NCBI RefSeq assembly: GCF_043290135.1
Contig: NC_134701.1
Location: 5,920,001 to 5,984,000, forward strand
Length of the DNA: 64,000 nt
DNA from: Rhipicephalus microplus
Lineage: Eukaryota; Arthropoda; Arachnida; Ixodida; Ixodidae
Reading direction: 5' to 3'
A program made the translations under genes and the position numbers. The notes under the pieces are model-generated. The model had not been told where the DNA came from. It was given only the letters and a program-made list of their open reading frames with translations, and did not search any database. Below, in pieces: positions 58,101 to 64,000 of the stretch (its first letter is position 1; each line of letters begins with the position of its first letter).

Positions 58101-61100
58101 TTTTTCTTTGGGCTGATAGCTTTGAAGATATGTTCTGATCGTGGTGAGAGTGGAGCACGACTGTCTCCGTGGCGCAATTGGCTAGCGCGATCGGCTGTTA
58201 ACCGAAAGGATGGAGGTACGAGCCCTCCCGGGTGTGGTGTGTTGCTTTTTATTCTTTGGGCTGATAGCTTTGAAGATATGTTCTGATCGTGGTGAGAGTG
58301 GAGCAGGACTGTCTCCGTGGCGCAATCGGCTAACGCGATCGGCTGTTAACCGAAAGGTTGGAGGTACGAGCCCACCCGGTGGTGGTGCGGCGCTTTTTTT
58401 TCTTTGGGCTGATAGCTTTGAAGATATGTTCTGATGGTGGTGAGAGTGGAGCAAGACTGTCTCCGTGGCGCAATCGGCTAGCGCGATCGGCTGTTAACCG
58501 AAGGTTGGAGGTACGAGCCCACCCGGTGGTGGTGCGGCGCTTGTTTTTCTTTGGGCTGATAGCTTTGAAGACATGTTCTGATGGTGGTGAGAGTGGAGCA
58601 CGACTGTCTCCGTGGCGCAATTGGCTAGTGCGATCAGCTGTTAACCGAAATTTAGAGGTACGAGCCCACCCGGTGGTGGTGCGGCGCTTTTTTTTCTTTG
58701 GGCTGATAGCTCTGAAGAAATGTTCTGACGGTGGTGTGAGTGGAGCACGACTGTCTCCGTGGCGCAATTGGCTAGCACGATCGGTGTTTAACCGAAAGGT
58801 TGGAGGTTCGAGCCCTCCCGGGAGTGGTGTGTTGCTTTTTTTATTTGGGGCTGCTGCTTTGAAAATATGTTCTGATGGTGGTGAGTGTGGAGCAGGACTG
58901 TCTCCGTGGCGCAATTGGCTAGTGCGATCGGCTGTTAACCGAAAGGTTGGAGGTACGAGCCTACCCGGTGGAGGTGCGAGCCTACCCGGTGGAGGTGCGG
59001 CGCTTTTTTTTCTTTGGGCTGATAGCTTTGAAGATATGTTCTGATGGTGGTGAGAGGAGAGCACGACTGTCTCCGTGGCGCAATTGGCTAGCGCGATCGG
59101 CTGTTAACCGAGAGGTTGGAGGTTGGAGCCCTCCCGGTGGTGGTGCGGCGATTTTTTTTTTTTGGCTGATAGCTCTGAAGAAATGTTCTGACGGTGGTGA
59201 GAGTGGAGCATGACTGTCTCCATGGCGCAATCGCCTATGCGATCGGCTGTCAACTGAAAGGTTGGAGGTTCGAGCCCACCCGGTGGTGGTGCGGCGCTTT
59301 TTTTTCTTTGGGCTGATAGCTTTGAAGATATATTCTGATGGTGGTGAGAGTGGAGCACGACTGTCTCCGTGGCGCAATTGGCTAGTGCGATCAGCTGTTA
59401 ACCGAAATTTAGAGGTATGAGCCCACCCGGTGGTAGTGCGGCGATTTTTTTTTGGGCTGATAGCTCTGAATAAATGTTCGGACGGTGGTGTGAGTGGAGC
59501 ACGACTGTCTCCGTGGCGCAATTGGCTAGCGCGATCGGCTGTTAACCGAAAGGTTGGAGTTTCGAGCCCCCCCGGGAGTGGTGTGTTGCTTTTTTTATTT
59601 TGGGCTGATAGCTTTGAAAATATGTTCTGATGGTGGTGAGTGTGGAGCAGGACTGTCTCCGTGGCGCAATTGGCTAGCGCGATCGGCTGTTAACCGAAAG
59701 GTTGGAGGTACGAGCCTACCCGGTGGAGGTGCGAGCCCACCCGGTGGAGGTGCGGCGCTTTTTTTTCTTTGGGCTGATAGCTTTGAAGATATGTTCTGAT
59801 GGTGGTGAGAGGGGAGCACTACTGTCTCCGTGGCGCAATTGGCTAGCGCGATCGGCTGTTAACCGAGAGGTTGGAGGTTGGAGCCTTCCCGGTGGTGGTG
59901 CGGCGATTTTTTTCCTTTTGGCTGATAGCTCTGAAGAAATGTTCTGACGGTGCTGAGAGTGGAGCACGACTGTCTTCATGGCGCAATTGGCTATGCGATC
60001 GGCTGTCAACTGAAAGGTTGGAGGTTCGAGTCCTCCCGGGAGTGGTGTATTGCTTTTTTTCTTTGGGCTGATAGCTTTGAAGAAATGTTCTGATGATGGT
60101 GAGAGTGGAGCACGACTGTCTCCGTGGCGCAGTTGGCTAGCGCGATCGGCTGTTAACCGAAAGGTTGGAAGTACGAGCCCACCCGGTGGTGGTGTGGCGC
60201 TTTTTTTTCTTTGGGCTGAAAGCTTTGAAGAAATGTTCTGATGGTGGTGAGAGTGGAGCACGTCTGTCTCCGTGGCTCAATTGGCTAGCGCGGTCGGCTG
60301 TTAACCGAAAGGTTGGAGGTTCGAGTCCTCCCGGGAGTGGTGTGTTGCTTTTTTTATTTTGGGCTGATAGCTTTGAAAATATGTTTTGATGGTGGTGAGT
60401 GTGGAGCAGGACTGTCTCCGTGACGAAATTGGCTAGCGCGATCGGCTGTTAACCGAAAGGTTGTAGGTACGAGCCCACCCGGTGGAGGTGCGGCGCTTTT
60501 TTTTTCTTTGGACTCATAGCTTTGAAGATATGTCCTGATGGTGGTGAGAGTGGAGCACGACTGTCTCCATGGCGCAATTGGCTAGCGCGATGGGCTGTTA
60601 GCTGAGAGGTTGGAGGTTCGAGCCCACCCGGTGGTGGTGCGGCGATTTTTTTTCCTTTGGGCTGATAGCTCTGAAAAAATGTTCTGACGGTGGTGAGAGT
60701 GGAGCACGACTGTCTTCATGGCGCAAGTGGCTATGCGATCGGCTGTTAACTGAAAAGTTGGAGGTTCCAGCCCTCCCGGGAGTGGTTTGTTGCTTTTTTT
60801 TTGGGCTGATACCTTAGAAGATATGTTCTGATGGTGGTGAGAGTGGAGCACGAATGTCTCCGTGGCGCAATTTGCTAGCGCGATCGGCTGTTAACCGAAA
60901 GGTTGGAGGTACGAGCCCACACGGTGGTGGTCCGGCACTTTTTTTCTTTGCGCTGATAGCTCTGAAGAAATGTTCTGACGGTGGTGAGATTGAAGCACGA
61001 CTGTCTCCGTGGCGCAATTGGCTATGCGAAAGGCTGTTAACCGGAAGGTTGGAGGTTCGAGCCCTCCCGGGAGTGGTGTGTTGCTTTTTTTTCTTTGGGC

Positions 61101-61263
61101 TGATAGCTTTGAAGATATGTTCTGATGGTGGTGAGAGTGGAGCAGGACTGTCTCCGTGGCGCAATTGGCTAGCGCGATCGGCTGTTAACCGAAAGGTTGG
61201 AGGTTTGAGCCCTCCCGGGAGTGGTGTGTTGCTTTTTTTTATTTTGGGCTGATAACTTTGAAG

Positions 61264-61268
61264 ATATG
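61264..61268. repeat. Probable left target site of the LTR retrotransposon
   Basis: The five host bases ATATG immediately precede the LTR's TG. The monomer would normally continue TTCTGATGG. Ty3/gypsy elements usually duplicate 4-6 bp; the matching right copy is outside the window. Confidence 0.5.
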
Positions 61269-61344
61269 TGTAGTGGACGCTGAGTGCTATGTTAATCCTC
61301 TAATGGATGGCGCTGTCGGCATGCGCGCGCCACCTCATGTGGGG

Positions 61345-61350
61345 TATATA
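61345..61350 (+). promoter_or_regulatory. TATA box of the LTR
   Basis: TATATA, preceded by GGGG and followed by GCAGGGGGG, sits about 76 bp inside the LTR. It is the likely U3 core promoter for the element's RNA. Confidence 0.6.
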
Positions 61351-61367
61351 GCAGGGGGGCAGTTGGG

Positions 61368-61373
61368 AATAAA
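61368..61373 (+). promoter_or_regulatory. Polyadenylation signal of the LTR
   Basis: AATAAA lies 18 bp after the TATA box and is followed by G- and GT-rich sequence, as expected for an R-U5 polyadenylation site. Confidence 0.6.
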
Positions 61374-61432
61374 GGGGGTCTTCTTGTTGTTGCTATGAGC
61401 CATGCTCGTGTCTTACTCGGCGTCTCTGAACA

Positions 61433-61448
61433 TGGTGTCAGAAGTGGG
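61433..61448 (+). other. Primer-binding site complementary to tRNA-Leu 3' end
   Basis: TGGTGTCAGAAGTGGG is complementary to CCCACTTCTGACACCA, the 3' end (with CCA) of eukaryotic tRNA-Leu of the CAG/CAA type. It directly follows the LTR's terminal CA. A 16-base match primes minus-strand synthesis. Confidence 0.85.
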
Positions 61449-61464
61449 CGTCTAACGCGGAGTT

Positions 61465-64000
61465 ATGGAGGAGACAGACGCCGGACCTTCTCAGCTCAAC
61501 TTCATTCACGTCGGTACACCGGGACTTCAGCCTCCGTCGCCTTTCAACTTCACCAGCCCTGGGGAATGGACAACATGGATAACGAGGTACGAAGATTACG
61601 CCTTCGCGGCCGGTATCAACACAGCCACCGACGAGGTGCAGGTGCGAACTCTTTTATATTGCATGGGTTCCCAAGCACGTAGCGTCTTGTCGTCGCTAGG
61701 ACTGTCTGCTCCGGAAAACCGCCCGTTTGCGGAAGTCAAGGCTAAGCTCACTTCGCATTTTGTCCACCCTATCAATGAGATTTACGAGAGCCGCCGATTT
61801 CACCGCCGAGTGCAACAACTTGGGGAGCCGGTTGATGAATTTTTCACCGCGCTCAGGAATCTTGTCAAGCGTTGTGGGTACAACAACGCCGAGATCGAAG
61901 ACCGCCTTGTGCGAGACAAGTTTGTCGTTGGATTGCGGAATGAGAAGCTATCGGATCAGTTGTGCCGATGTACGAAACTTACAGCTGAGGAAGCGTTGTG
62001 CCAAGCGCGTGTTCATGAAGAAGCCGAAAAAGAGCGTCTATCCCGTGAAATTCCCAGCGAGAACGGGGCCTTTGACAGCTTAAACGTGGACGCGGCGCAA
62101 CGCGCGAAGAACGCTTCATCGCGTCGCAGCAAATCTGTGCAGCCAACTCAGTCTACTTGCGATTACTGCGGCCGTGGTCACCACTCTCGAAAAGAATGCC
62201 CAGCTCGCAAAGCCACATGCAATTTCTGCAAGAAGCAAGGTCATTTTATTGCTGTTTGCCGGGCCAAGCATCGGAAAGAGCTGTTAGGCTCAGTGGAACT
62301 TCACGCGCTCAGTACGCGTCGGGCACGATATGCCGACATTCACGTGAATGGTCACCTCGCACACTTCAAGATAGACTCAGGGGCCGAAATAACGGTGGTT
62401 TCACCTTCTTTTCCGGCATTACCTACTGTTTTGGATAAAGTGGACGCCGAGGTATCCGGTCCTGGAAATCAAAGGCTGCACGTTCTGGGATCTTTCACTG
62501 CTACCTTGCAGTGGCGTAACAAAGTGTCTGTGCAAAGACTGTATGTTATCAAGAACCAGACGACACACCTCCTGGGATTACCAGCAATTGAAGACTTGGG
62601 CATCGTTCAGTTTTTGGACTCTGTGGATGGTATTCCGTCATCTCAATCAAAAATTTTTCGTGGGCTTGGCGAAGTACAGGAAGAATACCACATCCGCGTC
62701 GCTCAAGATGCTCGTCCCTTTTCATTAAGTGTTCCTCGACGAATACCTCTGCCTCTGCTAGAGCATGTGAAGAAGGAATTGGATGAAATGGAAACCCAAG
62801 GAGTCATTCGCAAGGTTGACACGCCTACCGCATGGTGTTCAGGCCTCGTCGTCGTGCCGAAGTCGTCGGGCGGGTACAGGCTCTGTGTCGACTTGACGAA
62901 GCTTAACAAGGTTATCCAGCGGGAACGCTACATTCTGCCGACAGTTGAAGACATCTTAGGTCAGCTTGGTGGGGCACAAATTTTTTCCAAGCTCGATGCA
63001 AGATCCAGCTTCCACCAAATAAAACTAACTCGTGAGAGTGAAGAACTGACGACATTCATCACACCTTTTGGCCGATATTGCTACAAGCGTCTTCCCTTTG
63101 GCATTGCGACAGCACCCGAGTATTTCCAACGCTTCATGTCGAGACTGCTCGAAGGCATCACCGGAGTCGTCAACATGATAGACGACATACTCGTCTTTGG
63201 TAGGAACCATCAAGAGCACGACCAGCGTCTAGCTGACGTCTTGGCACGGTTGACTCAAGCGGGTGTCACTCTTAATGAAAAGAAGTGTCAGTTCAGGGTC
63301 TCTTCTGTCAAGTTCTTAGGAGTTGTCGTCAGCCAGCAAGGAATTAGTCCAGACCCGGACAAAGTCAAGGCTATCATGGATCTCCCACCACCAATCGATG
63401 TTAGTGGTGTTCGCCGATTACTTGGAATGGTAAACCATGTGGCTCGATTCATTCCAAAACTGTCTGACATCTCCGCACCTATTCGTGCACTCCTCAACAA
63501 GAATAACGCGTGGAGCTGGAGTTACAACCAAGAGGAAGCGTTCAAGAAGATAAAGTCTTTGCTCAGCTCCGACACATGTATGGCTATGTACAATCCCCAT
63601 TACCCAACTATAGTATCGGCTGACGCAAGCTCTCATGGCCTTGGTGCCGTTTTACTCCAAGATCAACCGTCAGGAATTCGACGAGCAGTTGCCTATGCTT
63701 CCAGATCTCTCACTACTACAGAAGGACGCTACAGTCAAACGGAAAAGGAGTCTCTGGCTGTCACATGGGCTGTCACCAGGTTCGATCAATACCTACGTGG
63801 ACTAAGCTTTGAGGTCGAATCCGATCACCTTCCGCTTGTAGCTCTCCTGTCAAGTAAAGATCTGGACATCTTGCCACCTCGAATTCAACGTATGCGAATA
63901 AAACTGATGCGCTATCAGTTCGCCGTCAAGTATGTTCCTGGAAAACTGCTAGCCACAGCGGACACACTATCAAGAGCACCCTGCGACTTGCCAACTTCTA
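61465..64000 (+). CDS. Gag-Pol polyprotein of Ty3/gypsy retrotransposon, 3' partial
   Basis: One frame of 845 codons is open from ATG 61465 to the window end, with Gag and Pol fused and no stop or frameshift between them. In order: a retrotransposon Gag/capsid region (WTTWITRYEDYA near 35, DEFFTALRNLVKRCGY in the middle); two CX2CX4HX4C zinc knuckles at 232-245 and 252-265; aspartic protease with IDSGAEI, catalytic Asp304; reverse transcriptase with motif A KLDARSSF (Asp511), LPFGIATAPE, and motif C MIDD at 571-574, where Met replaces the usual Tyr; RNase H with SADASSHGLG (Asp720), TEKESLA (Glu760/762) and SDHLPL (Asp787); then the VKYVPGKL...ADTLSRAP connector that precedes integrase. It would make virus-like particles and copy the element. 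The ATG lies 16 bp past the primer-binding site and is the first in frame. Confidence 0.93.
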   Translation, partial: MEETDAGPSQLNFIHVGTPGLQPPSPFNFTSPGEWTTWITRYEDYAFAAGINTATDEVQVRTLLYCMGSQARSVLSSLGLSAPENRPFAEVKAKLTSHFVHPINEIYESRRFHRRVQQLGEPVDEFFTALRNLVKRCGYNNAEIEDRLVRDKFVVGLRNEKLSDQLCRCTKLTAEEALCQARVHEEAEKERLSREIPSENGAFDSLNVDAAQRAKNASSRRSKSVQPTQSTCDYCGRGHHSRKECPARKATCNFCKKQGHFIAVCRAKHRKELLGSVELHALSTRRARYADIHVNGHLAHFKIDSGAEITVVSPSFPALPTVLDKVDAEVSGPGNQRLHVLGSFTATLQWRNKVSVQRLYVIKNQTTHLLGLPAIEDLGIVQFLDSVDGIPSSQSKIFRGLGEVQEEYHIRVAQDARPFSLSVPRRIPLPLLEHVKKELDEMETQGVIRKVDTPTAWCSGLVVVPKSSGGYRLCVDLTKLNKVIQRERYILPTVEDILGQLGGAQIFSKLDARSSFHQIKLTRESEELTTFITPFGRYCYKRLPFGIATAPEYFQRFMSRLLEGITGVVNMIDDILVFGRNHQEHDQRLADVLARLTQAGVTLNEKKCQFRVSSVKFLGVVVSQQGISPDPDKVKAIMDLPPPIDVSGVRRLLGMVNHVARFIPKLSDISAPIRALLNKNNAWSWSYNQEEAFKKIKSLLSSDTCMAMYNPHYPTIVSADASSHGLGAVLLQDQPSGIRRAVAYASRSLTTTEGRYSQTEKESLAVTWAVTRFDQYLRGLSFEVESDHLPLVALLSSKDLDILPPRIQRMRIKLMRYQFAVKYVPGKLLATADTLSRAPCDLPTS

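Larger units (their letters stand above)
16439..61268 (+). repeat. tRNA-Asn-derived tandem array, main + block
   Basis: About 300 monomers (by length) run head-to-tail, interrupted only by the 83-bp insert at 28256. Recurrent variants mark sub-families: CCGAAATTTAGAGG (shortened anticodon/variable region), TTAGCCGAGAGG, CTATTCGATCGG, TGGCTCAATTGG, the 21-bp T-arm duplication, and GUC or UUU anticodons. They recur in fixed order, which defines higher-order repeats. The last monomer is cut at GAAGATATG by the LTR retrotransposon. Open frames up to about 277 codons occur where successive monomers are multiples of 3 long; they encode only translated tRNA/spacer sequence on both strands and are not counted as genes. 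Confidence 0.95.
61269..61432 (+). repeat. 5' LTR
   Basis: The LTR starts TGTAGTGGACGC and ends TCTCTGAACA, giving canonical TG/CA termini, directly before the primer-binding site. It holds a TATA box, a polyadenylation signal and a T/G-rich stretch (TCTTCTTGTTGTTG). At 164 bp it is at the short end for gypsy elements. The end is fixed by the primer-binding site; the start by loss of identity to the host monomer. Confidence 0.85.
61269..64000 (+). mobile_element. Ty3/gypsy LTR retrotransposon, right end beyond window
   Basis: The element begins with a short LTR (TG...CA, 164 bp) inserted in a tRNA-array monomer, followed at once by a tRNA-Leu-type primer-binding site and a single gag-pol reading frame that is open to the last base of the window. 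The order protease, RT, RNase H, with integrase not yet reached, fits Ty3/gypsy (Metaviridae). Coding capacity looks intact so far, suggesting a young copy. Whether an envelope-like gene follows cannot be seen. Confidence 0.92.

Noticed and set aside
1..61268. Hundreds of ORFs of 60-277 codons on both strands, with recurring peptides such as GLIALKICSDGGESG
   Set aside because: They are translations of the tRNA/spacer monomer in whichever frame is open, appear on both strands at once, change frame with each indel, and show no protein-like constraint.
1..61268. CRISPR-like array
   Set aside because: The repeats are 147-169 bp with no unique spacers, the repeat itself is a tRNA-like sequence, and the context is eukaryotic retroelements.
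61395..61682. ORF starting ATG 61395 at the LTR/leader
   Set aside because: It starts inside the LTR and crosses the primer-binding site in a frame different from gag. The gag-pol frame from 61465 has recognisable domains.

Overview
The window is eukaryotic, very probably arthropod and plausibly tick (Ixodida). That assignment is inferred from a GIY-YIG Penelope-like retroelement and a Ty3/gypsy element lying inside a large tRNA-derived tandem array; no host protein-coding gene is present to confirm it. No bacterial or archaeal gene organisation is visible.

About 57 kb of the 64 kb is one tandem array of a ~148-bp monomer, roughly 390 copies estimated from length rather than counted. Each monomer holds a ~74-nt tRNA-Asn(GUU)-like sequence with A box, GCGC/GCGC D stem, CTGTTAA anticodon loop, T arm and a B box that is often damaged. 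It is followed within about 10-15 nt by a T6-T9 run resembling an RNA polymerase III terminator, then a ~60-nt spacer. The array runs + at 1-4715 and 8445-9768, - at 9769-16438, and + at 16439-61268. The many short ORFs that cross it are by-products of the repeat. The + part carries nested higher-order repeats with periods of about 1.03, 1.62, 2.65, 2.97 and 4.92 kb, and a more distant relationship at 30-31 kb. The - block has its own ~2.03-kb period.

Three insertions interrupt the + array. (1) 4716-8446 is a young Penelope-like element. It has an inverted terminal piece, a direct 440-bp pseudo-LTR repeated at the 3' end with one visible mismatch, a reverse transcriptase ORF (5867-7615) and a GIY-YIG endonuclease ORF (7635-8285) displaced by a frameshift. 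A 12-bp target duplication flanks it. (2) 28256-28338 is an 83-bp unrecognised insert with a 12-bp target duplication. (3) 61269 to the window end is a Ty3/gypsy LTR retrotransposon with a 164-bp LTR, a tRNA-Leu primer-binding site and one uninterrupted gag-pol frame (61465-64000) through Gag, two zinc knuckles, protease, reverse transcriptase and RNase H; integrase and the 3' LTR lie beyond the window.

The most notable pattern is that all three insertions fall in the same ~20-bp part of the monomer, some 18-36 bp upstream of the next tRNA-like sequence. This resembles the pol III-directed integration known for yeast Ty3 and Dictyostelium TRE elements. The array may therefore act as a retroelement landing pad, which is an inference.
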